Shown: positions 6,850 through 15,304, counted from the first letter of the stretch. The stretch: DNA of 24,435 nt from JAISGQ01 sp964500965 (GCA_964500965.1 CAZCQZ010000031.1:1-24435), one strand, 5' to 3'. Notes: a model not told the origin generated them from the sequence alone. A program made the numbers and translations.

Positions 6850-7692
6850 ATGAATGAATGTACACATGATTGCTCTACCTGCGGTGAAAATTGCAGCTCC
6901 AGACAGCAGAATCCGGCTGGTTTCCTCGAAAAGCCCCATGAGCTGTCCAAGATAAAAAAAGTAATAGGCGTTGTCAGCGGCAAGGGCGGCGTAGGAAAAT
7001 CTCTCGTTACCTCTTTGCTGGCGGTTTCACTGCGCAGAATGGGCTACAAAGTCGGTGTTCTCGATGCCGATATTACAGGTCCGTCAATCCCTGCGGCATT
7101 TGGTGTTCACGAGCGCGCTTTGGGTGACGAAAACGGAATTATCCCGGCTCAGACCAAGACAGGCATTGAAATCATGAGCCTTAATCTTCTGCTTGAAAGC
7201 GAAAGCGACCCTGTTGTCTGGCGCGGACCTGTCATCGGCGGAGTTGTCAAGCAGTTCTGGACCGATGTTATCTGGAACGAGGTTGATTATCTCTTTGTGG
7301 ATATGCCTCCGGGAACAGGCGACGTTGCGCTGACCGTGTTCCAGTCCCTGCCCGTTGACGGAATTGTTATCGTCACATCTCCCCAGGAGCTTGTTTCCAT
7401 GATAGTCGAAAAGGCTGTTAAAATGGCGGAGCTTATGAACATTTCCGTACTGGGACTTGTGGAAAACTACAGCTATATCGAATGTCCCGACTGCGGAAAG
7501 AAAATTTCCGTTTTCGGTGACAGCCACATTGACGAGATTGCCGAAAGACATTCTCTTAACGTTCTCGGCAGACTGCCTATCGACCCGAAGCTTGCCGCCG
7601 CTACCGATGCCGGCACGGTGGAGCTTTTCGAGGGCGATTGGCTTGACGGCGCTGTACGCGAAATTACAGAGGGAAAGACGAAGATAGACTGA
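6850..7692 (+). CDS. mrp: Mrp/NBP35 family iron-sulfur carrier P-loop ATPase
   Basis: The protein has 280 residues. The N-terminus carries four cysteines, C4-x3-C8-x2-C11-x3-C15, a pattern common in clostridial Mrp proteins and likely to bind an Fe-S cluster. The deviant Walker A of this ATPase class follows (VVSGKGGVGKS, about residues 42-52), then DADITGPS and the FVDMPPGTGD segment. The conserved CPDC pair (C212, C215) holds the bridging cluster at the dimer interface in the family. The DUF59/MIP18 N-terminal domain of enterobacterial Mrp is absent, replaced by the cysteine segment. The expected role is assembly and transfer of Fe-S clusters to apo-proteins in the cytoplasm. The start is supported by AAAGGA eight bases upstream. 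It is monocistronic, flanked by repeat copy C and a strong hairpin. Confidence 0.93.
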   Translation: MNECTHDCSTCGENCSSRQQNPAGFLEKPHELSKIKKVIGVVSGKGGVGKSLVTSLLAVSLRRMGYKVGVLDADITGPSIPAAFGVHERALGDENGIIPAQTKTGIEIMSLNLLLESESDPVVWRGPVIGGVVKQFWTDVIWNEVDYLFVDMPPGTGDVALTVFQSLPVDGIVIVTSPQELVSMIVEKAVKMAELMNISVLGLVENYSYIECPDCGKKISVFGDSHIDEIAERHSLNVLGRLPIDPKLAAATDAGTVELFEGDWLDGAVREITEGKTKID

Positions 7693-7704
7693 TTTTAAAA
7701 TCGG

Positions 7705-7742
7705 GGCGGCAGTGCATAAGGGTTGCTTTGTGCACTGCCGCC
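7705..7742 (+). terminator. Terminator-type hairpin after mrp
   Basis: A 17-bp stem (7705-7721 with 7726-7742; 12 outer pairs perfect, then five including two G-U) closes a GTTG loop, starting 12 bases after the mrp stop. No long U-tract follows (ttgtgc). Between it and the next gene (7743-7924) no further structure was recognised. Confidence 0.65.
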
Positions 7743-7924
7743 TTGTGCAAAATTTACAATCAAGCTATGCTTCCAATCGCAGTGTTTAATTTCATTTAAA
7801 GACTTACAATAATTCGGGAAATTTTCCAACCGTCGTTCCATGCGAACTAAAAATCCGAGTTTGTTGATAAAGGTTGATTAGGCGAAAATATACGAATAAT
7901 TAAACTTTGTATGGAAATTTGAAA

Positions 7925-8653
7925 ATGAATGAAAAAGAGAAAATAGTTTACAGTATTTTATTAACACCAATATTATGCAACAAAACATTTTCTAAAACAA
8001 CACTTAAAGACGGTATTATAAGAAGTCCGCAAATGTACTACGGGTGTGCAGATGAAGATATGTCAGATTTTAGCATAGGTTTTTATAAAATTGTGTATAA
8101 AGATATTTTAGTCGATAGCAATGGGCAGTTAATTGATGAAAAGGGCTATCCTATCAATAAAGAATTTATGGGTGACACTATGTGCTCCTTTAATTCATTA
8201 GCGAACATAATACTTGAAGATACATCAAAAAATTATAGAAGTCCGATGGAAATGTGGCAACCTGAACTGGTTAATTACTATTCAAAATATCACTGCTTAG
8301 CAAATTTCTGGATTATCCCAACACAACACGGAAGGCGAAGCGCAAAGTTAAGCAAATATGATTCATTGGATTTTTATTTAGAAAAAGTAAAGAATGACTT
8401 TATTGATGATGTAGAGGGATACTTTGGGAAATTTATATCTTGGCAAAAATTTTTAGAAATTCATTGTTTATCAGGATATGATTTAAAGCATGAGCCATTA
8501 AAGATGTACAAAAATAAGGATAAAAACAGTTGTATTTGTGAACTGAACCGTATATATGAAATTTGGAAATTAAGGGCGAGTGAATTGGTTAAAAAATACG
8601 CCGATGAATTGTATGAATATTTTGTTGAGCAAGATGTAATTTACGGCATCTAA
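7925..8653 (+). CDS. AT-rich hypothetical protein, function unknown
   Basis: From the ATG at 7925 the product has 242 residues. An in-frame TTG at 7907 would add six, but it has no Shine-Dalgarno. Even the ATG has only a weak GGAAA about ten bases upstream. No signal peptide or membrane segment is seen, so the protein is probably cytoplasmic. Recognisable patterns are GDTMCSFNSLAN (about residue 88), then YHCLANFWIIPTQHGRR and KYDSLDFYLEKVKNDF. From memory these resemble a family of uncharacterised clostridial proteins with GDTxxSF and HxxxNFxxxP; this could not be verified and implies no function. Base composition and codon use (TTA, ATA, AAA, AAT) are far more AT-rich than every neighbour. 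It stands alone between a terminator hairpin and repeats, which suggests acquisition by transfer. Confidence 0.75.
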   Translation: MNEKEKIVYSILLTPILCNKTFSKTTLKDGIIRSPQMYYGCADEDMSDFSIGFYKIVYKDILVDSNGQLIDEKGYPINKEFMGDTMCSFNSLANIILEDTSKNYRSPMEMWQPELVNYYSKYHCLANFWIIPTQHGRRSAKLSKYDSLDFYLEKVKNDFIDDVEGYFGKFISWQKFLEIHCLSGYDLKHEPLKMYKNKDKNSCICELNRIYEIWKLRASELVKKYADELYEYFVEQDVIYGI

Positions 8654-8695
8654 TAGATTTATCAGAGATATTTGTTTTTAACTGCTTCCCTAAAT

Positions 8696-8844
8696 CGTAG
8701 GGGACGACGTCCTCGGCGTCCCGATTGTAGGTTAATCGGTGAGCTTTTGTTTTACGTTGTGATCAGGCTTCGACAGCCTACCTCGTCAGAGGGAGGCAAA
8801 TAAAACATACTTTGTTGATGAAATCTTACATCATCAGAGGGAGC
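8696..8844. repeat. Cluster of short palindromic repeats between the orphan gene and the FHA-SEDS operon
   Basis: 8696-8723 is the best copy of the GTAGGGGACGACGTCC...CGTCCCG repeat. 8776-8797 is a hairpin GCCTACCTC-gtca-GAGGGAGGC with one mismatch. 8832-8844 (catcagagggagc) is a fragment of the same kind. The rest of 8654-8859 shows nothing recognisable. Confidence 0.55.
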
Positions 8845-8859
8845 CGAGTAAGGCGCAGC

Positions 8860-8888
8860 TTGTTTATAAATCGCCAACCCCATAATAA
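8860..8888 (+). promoter_or_regulatory. Possible promoter of the FHA-SEDS/PBP operon
   Basis: TTGTTT (8860-8865), a 17-base spacer and TAATAA (8883-8888) lie 45 bases upstream of the GTG start. Spacing is ideal but both boxes deviate from consensus. Confidence 0.4.
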
Positions 8889-8933
8889 AAACAACCCCCA
8901 AAACTCACGTTCGCATCAGAGGAGGGACGAATA

Positions 8934-10715
8934 GTGACAATATATTCCGCTTTTTGGGAAAGCTTCGGAAAAACCGCAAAGGCTCTGTTTTTCAGCGCAA
9001 ACGGCTTTGCCTTTTTTACAAGGCTTCTTTTGCCTGTACTGGCGTTTGTCATCGTCCTGCGCTGTGTCCGTTCTCTGCTTCGAGGCAGACAAACTCCCGA
9101 AATATGGGCAAAGCTGTATTTCAGGGGCGTGGGAAGCTGTGAAATAAGTCACTGGGAGAATATAATAGGCAGAGCATCGGGCAGTGATATAGTGGTGGAT
9201 TTTCCCACAGTTTCCCGAACTCACGCCACGCTGATACGTGACGATGACGGCACGTGGACGATACACAATCTCAACGAACGCGCCCCTCTTTCCGTTGACG
9301 GCAAAAAGGTCACAGACAGCGCACCTCTTGTAAACGGCTCAACCGTTACAATCGGCGGCGTTCGGGGAACGTTTACCGTTGTCAATCCGAAAGAAAAACG
9401 CCGCGAACGTGGCAACAAAGAGGTGAAAAAACGTCTGCGCCCACGCTCAACGGTCATGCTGCTTGCGGTGTTTCAGCTTTTGACGGCGGTACAGCTTGTG
9501 GTTTCCGGCATAGATGCCTCAAGCGTAATTGTCTGTTTCACGGTGATGATTGGCGCAAACCTCGCCTACTATGTAATTATGAATATGCTGGGACGTACCG
9601 GCATCGAGGTTGAACTGCTCGCCATGTTCCTGACAACCATAGGCTTTTCCGTTTCCGCAACAGTGTCACCCCAGGAGCTTTACAAGCAGATGTTCTGTTT
9701 CCTTGCAGGACTGGCGGTGTTTTTGGGGCTTGGCTGGTATCTGCGTGATTTAAAACGGGCTACCACCATACAGGTGCCTCTTATGGTGCTGTCCGTAATA
9801 TTACTGCTTGCAAATCTTGCTTTCGGTACGGTGCTTAACGGCGCAAGAAACTGGATATACATCGGTAACATTTCCGTTCAGCCCTCGGAAATCGTCAAGA
9901 TTGCCTTTATATACGTGGGTACTGCCACCCTTGACAAGCTGATGACAAGGCAAAATCTTTATATCTTCATCGGCTATTCCGCATTTTGCATAGGTATGCT
10001 GGCACTTTTGGGTGACTTCGGAACGGCGGCGATTTTCTTCGTGGCGTTCCTTGTTATAGCATATATGCGCTCCGGCGACCTGACCGCAATAGCACTTATA
10101 TGTGCGGCTGTCGGCTTTGCGGCTATACTGGCAATCAAGTTTACTCCCTATATTGCCGCGCGTTTTTCTTCCTGGGGGCAGGTGTGGTCAGATCCCCACG
10201 GAGCAGGCTTTCAGCAGACAAGAACTATGAGTGCGGCGGCAAGCGGCGGACTGTTGGGAGTTGGCGTCGGCAACGGCTGGCTGTCCTCTGTTGTTGCGGC
10301 AGACACCGATTTGGTGTTCGGCATACTCTGTGAAGAATGGGGACTTATTATAGCACTGCTTGCGGTGTCGGGTATAGGTGCGCTTGCGGTGTTTACCGTG
10401 CGCTCCGCTTCACATGGCAGGTCAAGCTTTTACGTCATAGCCGCCTGTGCCGCCATGACGGTGCTGACCTTTCAGACACTTCTGAACGTCTTAGGCTCGG
10501 TAGACATTCTCCCCCTAACCGGCGTGACCTTTCCTTTTGTTTCCAACGGCGGCTCGTCGCTGATTTGCTCATGGGGTCTGCTGTCCTTTGTAAAGGCGGC
10601 GGACACGCGGAAAAACGCCAGCTTCGCCAACGTATCCGCCCGAAGATTCAATGTTGAAATAGAGGAAGAAGCACCCCCGAAAAGAGTAGTCAAAAAGGCA
10701 GGTGGGCGCAAATGA
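8934..10715 (+). CDS. FHA domain fused to FtsW/RodA/SpoVE-family (SEDS) glycosyltransferase
   Basis: The protein has 593 residues. The GTG start is chosen because GGAGGG (8921-8926) sits seven bases upstream. One membrane helix (about 28-45) precedes a cytoplasmic FHA domain (about 60-150) with the phosphothreonine-binding residues G79, R80, S94, R95 and H97 in IGRASGSD...VSRTH. From about residue 170 a multi-span SEDS domain follows, with QPSEIVKIAF, GDFGTA (conserved catalytic-region Asp) and LPLTGVTFPFVSNGGSSL. SEDS proteins polymerise lipid II into glycan strands in partnership with a class B penicillin-binding protein, and the next gene encodes one, overlapping by four bases. The FHA domain suggests the polymerase is recruited or controlled by a Ser/Thr kinase-phosphorylated partner; this is inference, as no kinase gene is in the window. 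Whether it serves division, elongation or sporulation is unresolved. Confidence 0.92.
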   Translation: MTIYSAFWESFGKTAKALFFSANGFAFFTRLLLPVLAFVIVLRCVRSLLRGRQTPEIWAKLYFRGVGSCEISHWENIIGRASGSDIVVDFPTVSRTHATLIRDDDGTWTIHNLNERAPLSVDGKKVTDSAPLVNGSTVTIGGVRGTFTVVNPKEKRRERGNKEVKKRLRPRSTVMLLAVFQLLTAVQLVVSGIDASSVIVCFTVMIGANLAYYVIMNMLGRTGIEVELLAMFLTTIGFSVSATVSPQELYKQMFCFLAGLAVFLGLGWYLRDLKRATTIQVPLMVLSVILLLANLAFGTVLNGARNWIYIGNISVQPSEIVKIAFIYVGTATLDKLMTRQNLYIFIGYSAFCIGMLALLGDFGTAAIFFVAFLVIAYMRSGDLTAIALICAAVGFAAILAIKFTPYIAARFSSWGQVWSDPHGAGFQQTRTMSAAASGGLLGVGVGNGWLSSVVAADTDLVFGILCEEWGLIIALLAVSGIGALAVFTVRSASHGRSSFYVIAACAAMTVLTFQTLLNVLGSVDILPLTGVTFPFVSNGGSSLICSWGLLSFVKAADTRKNASFANVSARRFNVEIEEEAPPKRVVKKAGGRK

Positions 10716-12085
10716 AGAAAATAGGTATGCGTTCCGTTGTTGTTCTCATAGTTGCCGCGTTTCTTACGGTTGGGCTTGGAATTTACTGCGTGAAATTCTG
10801 GACAAGCGGCGGCGATTGGATAGCCTTTCCGGTGAACAAACACATTTATACAAATGCAAGCCTGTCCCGTGGAACAGTTACCGATATTGACGGCGTGGTG
10901 CTGCTTGAAAACGATGAAAACGGAGTTTCTCATTACAACTCGTCGGCAACGGTGAGAAAAGCCACTCTGCACGCCGTGGGCGACAAAAGCGGAAATATAG
11001 CCACCGGCGCACAAACCGCCTTTGCGGATATTCTCACCGGCTACAATCAGCTTAACGGACTGTATTCTCTGGACGGCGGCGGTAGTACGCTGACACTGAC
11101 AATTGATGCCGGTGTTAACGCCGTCGCATACGAGGCTCTTAACGGCAAAAACGGCGTGGTTGCCGTGTACAATTACAAAACAGGCGATGTGCTGTGTATG
11201 GTCAGCGCACCGACTTTTGACCCGGAAAATCCTCCGAAATCCTTTGACGGCAAGGAATATGACGGCGTATTTTTAAATCGCTTCATATCCGCAACCTATA
11301 TTCCCGGCTCGATTTTCAAGCTGGTTACTACGGCGGCACTGCTGGAGGACGGCTTTGATTACGAAAGCTACAGCTTTACCTGCACCGGCTCGGCGGCTTA
11401 TGAGGGCACTGTTGTAACCTGCCCGGCGGCTCACGGTACCCTTACTTTCGGTGAAGCGTTATCTCATTCCTGCAACTGTGCCTATGCGGATTTAGGGCAG
11501 AAAATAGGCGTTGTCAAGCTTATGAAATACGCGGATAAGTTTAACATTTTAACTAATAATGTTACCGTAAGCGGCATGAAAACCGCAAAGGGAAGTATGC
11601 GGATAAATAACAGCGGCGACCTTGCCTGGAGTGCGTTGGGACAGGGCAATGACCTTGTAAACCCTGCGGCGTTTCTCACTTTCGTAGGCTCTGTGGCAAA
11701 CGGCGGCGAAGCTCAATACCCGAATCTGGTGCATTCGGTGCGCTCATCTATCGGTGCAAAGGTTTCCGTAAATTACAGGAAATCCGGCGGCAGATATATG
11801 AGCGAAAAAACCGCAGGCACCCTTGCGCAAATGATGCGCAACAACGTGAAAAATGAGTACGGCGAAAGCCGTTTTGCAGGCATGGAGCTGTGCGCCAAAT
11901 CCGGCACGGCGGAGGTTGACGGCGCGGCTTCTCACGCATGGTTTGTGGGCTTTTCCCAAAGAGAGGATATGCCCCTTGCCTTTGTAGTAGTGGTGGAGCA
12001 CGGCGGCGGAGGAAGCAAGGTTGCCGGTGCGGTTGCCGCCACAGTTCTCAAAAAATGCGCGGAAGAATTGAATGCAGAGCTTTGA
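10712..12085 (+). CDS. Class B penicillin-binding protein (peptidoglycan transpeptidase), PbpA/FtsI-like
   Basis: The protein has 457 residues: one N-terminal membrane anchor (about 8-30), a short non-catalytic region, then the transpeptidase domain. The active-site motifs are all present: PGSIFK with nucleophile S200 and K203, the SxN motif S253-C254-N255, and KSGT (K396-T399). It is much shorter than typical FtsI or PBP2 and lacks PASTA domains, most like the compact PbpA partners of RodA in Actinobacteria. It cross-links peptidoglycan outside the membrane. Its start overlaps the stop of the FHA-SEDS gene as ATGA, with AGGTGGG just upstream, so the two are translationally coupled and probably form one polymerase/cross-linker complex. 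The operon ends at a strong bidirectional terminator. Confidence 0.92.
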   Translation: MKKIGMRSVVVLIVAAFLTVGLGIYCVKFWTSGGDWIAFPVNKHIYTNASLSRGTVTDIDGVVLLENDENGVSHYNSSATVRKATLHAVGDKSGNIATGAQTAFADILTGYNQLNGLYSLDGGGSTLTLTIDAGVNAVAYEALNGKNGVVAVYNYKTGDVLCMVSAPTFDPENPPKSFDGKEYDGVFLNRFISATYIPGSIFKLVTTAALLEDGFDYESYSFTCTGSAAYEGTVVTCPAAHGTLTFGEALSHSCNCAYADLGQKIGVVKLMKYADKFNILTNNVTVSGMKTAKGSMRINNSGDLAWSALGQGNDLVNPAAFLTFVGSVANGGEAQYPNLVHSVRSSIGAKVSVNYRKSGGRYMSEKTAGTLAQMMRNNVKNEYGESRFAGMELCAKSGTAEVDGAASHAWFVGFSQREDMPLAFVVVVEHGGGGSKVAGAVAATVLKKCAEELNAEL

Positions 12086-12096
12086 TTTGATACCGC

Positions 12097-12147
12097 AAAA
12101 ATCCCACCGACCGTAGAAGTATAGCATCTGCGGTCGGTGGGATTTTT
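12097..12147. terminator. Bidirectional intrinsic terminator
   Basis: A perfect 17-bp stem, AAAAATCCCACCGACCG (12097-12113) with its complement (12131-12147), has a 17-base loop that can pair further (AGA/TCT). A-run on one flank and T-run on the other make it functional on both strands. It separates the convergent PBP and GNAT genes. Confidence 0.92.
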
Positions 12148-12180
12148 CAAATTATCGTTAATTATGCGCCGCTCGTAAAT

Positions 12181-12612
12181 TCACAGGGGAAGCTCCATGA
12201 TGATTTCGTCATCGTCGCGGTCGATTTCCGTAAAGCCCAGCTTTTCGTACATACCTTTTGCCACGTTGTTTCCGTCAATATAACAAAGCTCGACCTTATT
12301 AAACCTGCCTGCGGCTCTCATTTCGTCAAGGACGAGCTTTGACGCTTCCATGCCGAAGCCCCGATGCTGATAGCGCTCGTCAATAAACAGCTCGCTGAAA
12401 ATGTATGTGCCGAAGTCCGGGTTATCATAGTAGAGAACAATGCCCACGGGAGTTTCGCCGTTATAAATCAGACAGGCTCTGCTGTGTTCATTTCGGTAAG
12501 CATAGGCACGGGCTAAAATGGTCACCTTGTCGGCAACATAGCGCCTTTGCGCCTCCGATACAGCCAGGGGAATACGCCAGTTGCCCACGTCGATTTCTTC
12601 AAGTCTCAGCAT
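12181..12612 (-). CDS. GNAT family N-acetyltransferase (polyamine acetyltransferase-like)
   Basis: The product has 143 residues, a single GNAT domain. The acetyl-CoA pyrophosphate-binding motif is QHRGFG (82-87), preceded by the FSELFIDERY strand and followed by the family's C-terminal GMYEKLGFTEI segment. The N-terminal part (LAVSEAQRRYVADKVTILARAYAY) resembles BltD/PaiA-type spermidine/spermine acetyltransferases, so small polyamines are a plausible acceptor, but the substrate is not proven by sequence. The start is supported by AAGGAG seven bases upstream. It is the second gene after ppa, nine bases downstream, and probably shares its promoter. Confidence 0.85.
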   Translation of the reverse strand: MLRLEEIDVGNWRIPLAVSEAQRRYVADKVTILARAYAYRNEHSRACLIYNGETPVGIVLYYDNPDFGTYIFSELFIDERYQHRGFGMEASKLVLDEMRAAGRFNKVELCYIDGNNVAKGMYEKLGFTEIDRDDDEIIMELPL

Positions 12613-12621
12613 TTTTTCTCC

Positions 12622-13158
12622 TTACACATTGCCTGCAAATACGCTGTCGTACTTTGCAAGGCACTTTTTGATTATTTCCATTGCGGTGTCCTTGTTGGAA
12701 ACCTCCTGAACAACTGTCTTAGTGCCTTCAAGGGACTTGTAAACCTCGAAGAAATGACGAATTTCGTCAAAAACATGAGTGGGAATTTCGTTAATATCCT
12801 TGTAGTTGTTGTAGGAGGGGTCCCTGAACGGTATTGCGATAATCTTTTCGTCGGCGGAATCGTCGTCCTCCATTGCGATAACGCCGATAGGGTAGCACTC
12901 AACCAGTGTCAGCGGCAGAATCGGCTCGGAGCAGAGAACAAGCACATCAAGAGGGTCATCGTCATCTGCCAGAGTTCTGGGAATGAAGCCGTAATTGGCA
13001 GGGTAGTGGGTAGATGTGTAAAGCACCCTGTCCATTTTCAGCAGACCTGTCTGCTTGTCAAGCTCGTATTTGTTTTTACTGCCCTTGGATATTTCAATAC
13101 ATGCCATGAATCTTTCCGGTGCTATGCGCTCTTTGGCGATGTGGTGCCATACGTTCAT
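12622..13158 (-). CDS. ppa: Inorganic pyrophosphatase, family I
   Basis: At 178 residues it has the normal length for the compact bacterial family I enzyme. It hydrolyses pyrophosphate to phosphate in the cytoplasm and pulls biosynthetic reactions forward. The metal-binding signature DDDDPLDVLVL is at residues 65-75. YELDKQTG, the HYPANYGFIP motif (51-60) and YNNYKDINEI supply the other conserved active-site region. The gene has a near-perfect sigma-A promoter on the minus strand, consistent with high constitutive expression. It is first in a two-gene operon with the GNAT gene. Confidence 0.96.
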   Translation of the reverse strand: MNVWHHIAKERIAPERFMACIEISKGSKNKYELDKQTGLLKMDRVLYTSTHYPANYGFIPRTLADDDDPLDVLVLCSEPILPLTLVECYPIGVIAMEDDDSADEKIIAIPFRDPSYNNYKDINEIPTHVFDEIRHFFEVYKSLEGTKTVVQEVSNKDTAMEIIKKCLAKYDSVFAGNV

Positions 13159-13195
13159 TTCTGACCATTCCCTTTCTTGTTTTCCTGGTAATTAT

Positions 13196-13224
13196 ATTGT
13201 AGCATAATGATTTTTGGGTGTCAA
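13196..13224 (-). promoter_or_regulatory. Strong sigma-A promoter of ppa
   Basis: On the minus strand consensus TTGACA (13219-13224), a 17-base spacer and TACAAT (13196-13201) lie 38 bases upstream of the ppa start codon. Confidence 0.9.
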
Positions 13225-13256
13225 TTTAGTGTTTTGCATTTCGGATAGCTGTATTG

Positions 13257-13280
13257 ATTGTACAAATTTTGCTGTACAAT
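13257..13280. terminator. Weak hairpin downstream of the phosphoglycerol transferase gene
   Basis: An 8-bp perfect stem ATTGTACA/TGTACAAT closes an 8-base loop, ten bases past the stop of the minus-strand gene at 13292-15133. It has low GC and no U-tract, so a terminator role is uncertain. Confidence 0.35.
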
Positions 13281-13291
13281 TTTAGCTAAAA

Positions 13292-15133
13292 TTAACAATC
13301 GGAAAGGCTCATATCATAGCCGTTCCAACCGATATTCTCGCTGTCAAAGAGACAGCCGTACTGTAGCAGGGAATACTTATTCAGCCATTGGTTATCCTCA
13401 TCACCGACGGTGTGAAGTACGCCGTCCGAGGTGTAGTAAACACAGCCGCACATGGCAGGTATATCCTCTCTCATATCAAGGAGAAAGCTGTCGTACTGTG
13501 TCAGCGGAAGCTCTGCCTTTTGCAGAAGAATGGAGGAAAGGTAATTCAGTGAGGTAAGCCCCATATCTTCAGGCTCAATACTGCCGTAGTTTGACCAGAT
13601 TAGGAACGGCGTTCTGTGGCGGCTGAGGTAGTCCTTATCCGTCCAGTCTTCCTTATCTCCCAGAAGCTCCTCGTAAAAACCGTCCTCCAGCAAGGGCTGG
13701 TGGTCACCGAACACCAGCAGTACCACCGGGCGGTCGCACTGTGAAAGCTCATCGATAAGCCCTTTCAACGCCTCGTCGGACTGCTTAATAAGGGTCAGAT
13801 ACCGCTCGGCATCATAGCCTGCTTCAAAGCTTGTAATACTTACGGCTTCAGTGCCCAAATCGCAGGTATCGAAATAGCCGCCGTGATTTTGTATGGTTAT
13901 GTTAAATATCATCTGCGGAGTGCTTTCGTCGGTGGAATAAAAGTATTCCATCATTCTTTCGTAGCACTGCTTATCGTCCAAATAGCCACGGGGATTGCTC
14001 AAATCGGAAAAATATTCCTTGTCGAGAAACTTATCTATACCCATGAGGGGATAGTTTTTATCACGGTTGTAATTTATCGCCTGAGCCGGGTGCATGGCGG
14101 TGATTTGATAGGGCTTTTCGTAATTTTTCAGCGTGGTGGCAAGAGTGGGTATATCCTTTTTGATATACTGCATATACGCAACGCTGGTGTAGGGCAGCAG
14201 AATCTGAGAGCTTCTTGTCAGCAGTTCAAATTCGCTGGTGCTTGTGCCTCCGCCCAGTCCGAAAGTCATAAGCTCTCCGCTGGCACACTCGCTTTTAAAT
14301 TCGTTGATGAAAGAAAAATATTCGGTGTCGGTTTCAAATTCACCTATAGCTTGCAAGTCGCAAAGGGATTCGTTCATAACGATAATGATGTTGGGGTAAA
14401 GCTCGGCATCTTCGCCTGCTTCGTATTGGGAAAGTATTTCCTCCGCTTTTTCCGGGGAATATCCTTTCGGAGCTTCGATTTTCATTGATTTTGCGTTGGA
14501 AATGAAGCTGACGGCATAGCCGTATTTTTCAAAATGCACACCGCTTGCATCTACCAAATCAAGATTCGGTGAGGTTATGCCGTAGGATATGCATATAAGT
14601 ACCAACGCCAAAGCCGCACCCACAGATGAGCGAAAGAACTTTTTGCCGACATTGCCCTTTGGATTTGAGGTAGGAGCGGCAATTACCGACGCAATATAAA
14701 GCAGCAGCATGACCGAAGTTATAATCAGCCTTGTGGGGACAACGAGATTGTAGCCGTTTAGCACACTGCCCACTGTCGAAGCACATTCCAAATCGCCGTA
14801 GGTCAGCGGAATAGTCCGCCAGAGCATGGTGTAATAATTGACGGTGGTAAAGGCGAAAACGCCCACGGTAAGCAGTGCGGAGGATATTTTGGTGCTCCTT
14901 GTCAGCGAAAGCAGAAGCAGATACGCACCGGCATAGTAGCCGAGGTTGAGAAGAACGTATTTAAAGGGCACGGCGGTGAGAAAATCCGCACCGGATTGGC
15001 TTACCTCCGCGATAATGTAGCAGAAAATCGGGTTGCACACCGCGAACAGTATGCGCCATAAAAGGGTATTTTTATGTGATTTTTCGGGATTGGTTTCAGT
15101 TTTTACCGTCTCTGCGGCAGATGTATTTTCCAT
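13292..15133 (-). CDS. LTA synthase-like membrane sulfatase-fold phosphoglycerol transferase
   Basis: From the ATG at 15131-15133, chosen for GGAGG eight bases upstream, the product has 613 residues. Upstream in-frame starts would place the promoter inside the gene. Residues about 25-190 contain five hydrophobic membrane segments, and the rest is an extracellular alkaline-phosphatase/sulfatase-fold domain. It carries NIIIVMNESLCDL (metal-binding Glu), GGTSTSEFELLT with likely nucleophile T297 (aligned with the catalytic Thr of LtaS), MGIDKFLD, LLVFGDHQPLL and HRTPFLIWSNYG. These are the hallmarks of LtaS-type enzymes that transfer glycerol phosphate from phosphatidylglycerol to build lipoteichoic acid or decorate glycans. 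Whether this one makes LTA or modifies another polymer is not decidable here. It is monocistronic with its own promoter. Confidence 0.9.
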   Translation of the reverse strand: MENTSAAETVKTETNPEKSHKNTLLWRILFAVCNPIFCYIIAEVSQSGADFLTAVPFKYVLLNLGYYAGAYLLLLSLTRSTKISSALLTVGVFAFTTVNYYTMLWRTIPLTYGDLECASTVGSVLNGYNLVVPTRLIITSVMLLLYIASVIAAPTSNPKGNVGKKFFRSSVGAALALVLICISYGITSPNLDLVDASGVHFEKYGYAVSFISNAKSMKIEAPKGYSPEKAEEILSQYEAGEDAELYPNIIIVMNESLCDLQAIGEFETDTEYFSFINEFKSECASGELMTFGLGGGTSTSEFELLTRSSQILLPYTSVAYMQYIKKDIPTLATTLKNYEKPYQITAMHPAQAINYNRDKNYPLMGIDKFLDKEYFSDLSNPRGYLDDKQCYERMMEYFYSTDESTPQMIFNITIQNHGGYFDTCDLGTEAVSITSFEAGYDAERYLTLIKQSDEALKGLIDELSQCDRPVVLLVFGDHQPLLEDGFYEELLGDKEDWTDKDYLSRHRTPFLIWSNYGSIEPEDMGLTSLNYLSSILLQKAELPLTQYDSFLLDMREDIPAMCGCVYYTSDGVLHTVGDEDNQWLNKYSLLQYGCLFDSENIGWNGYDMSLSDC

Positions 15134-15155
15134 GGAATACACCTCCATATATTTT

Positions 15156-15184
15156 ATTTTACATTTTTTCATCACAAAGGTCAA
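15156..15184 (-). promoter_or_regulatory. Sigma-A promoter of the LTA synthase-like gene
   Basis: On the minus strand TTGACC (15179-15184), a 17-base spacer and TAAAAT (15156-15161) lie 23 bases upstream of the ATG at 15133. This supports that start over longer in-frame alternatives. Confidence 0.75.
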
Positions 15185-15274
15185 TAAGATGTTAAATACC
15201 TTAAATATTTTTATAAATTGGCAAAGTACCACGGCGTATCCGGAAATTTTGACGTTTGTACACTGTCGGGGGTA

Positions 15275-15304
15275 TTGACGTGTCCGAGGTAAATCGGGTA
15301 TTAT
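15275..15304 (+). promoter_or_regulatory. Promoter of the tcdA-sbcDC operon
   Basis: TTGACG (15275-15280), an 18-base spacer and TATTAT (15299-15304) lie about 57 bases upstream of the tcdA start. Confidence 0.6.

Noticed and set aside
15134..15232. Longer start of the LTA synthase-like protein, adding 33 residues
   Set aside because: The extension lacks a ribosome binding site and would overlap the predicted -10/-35 promoter. The ATG at 15133 has GGAGG at good spacing.
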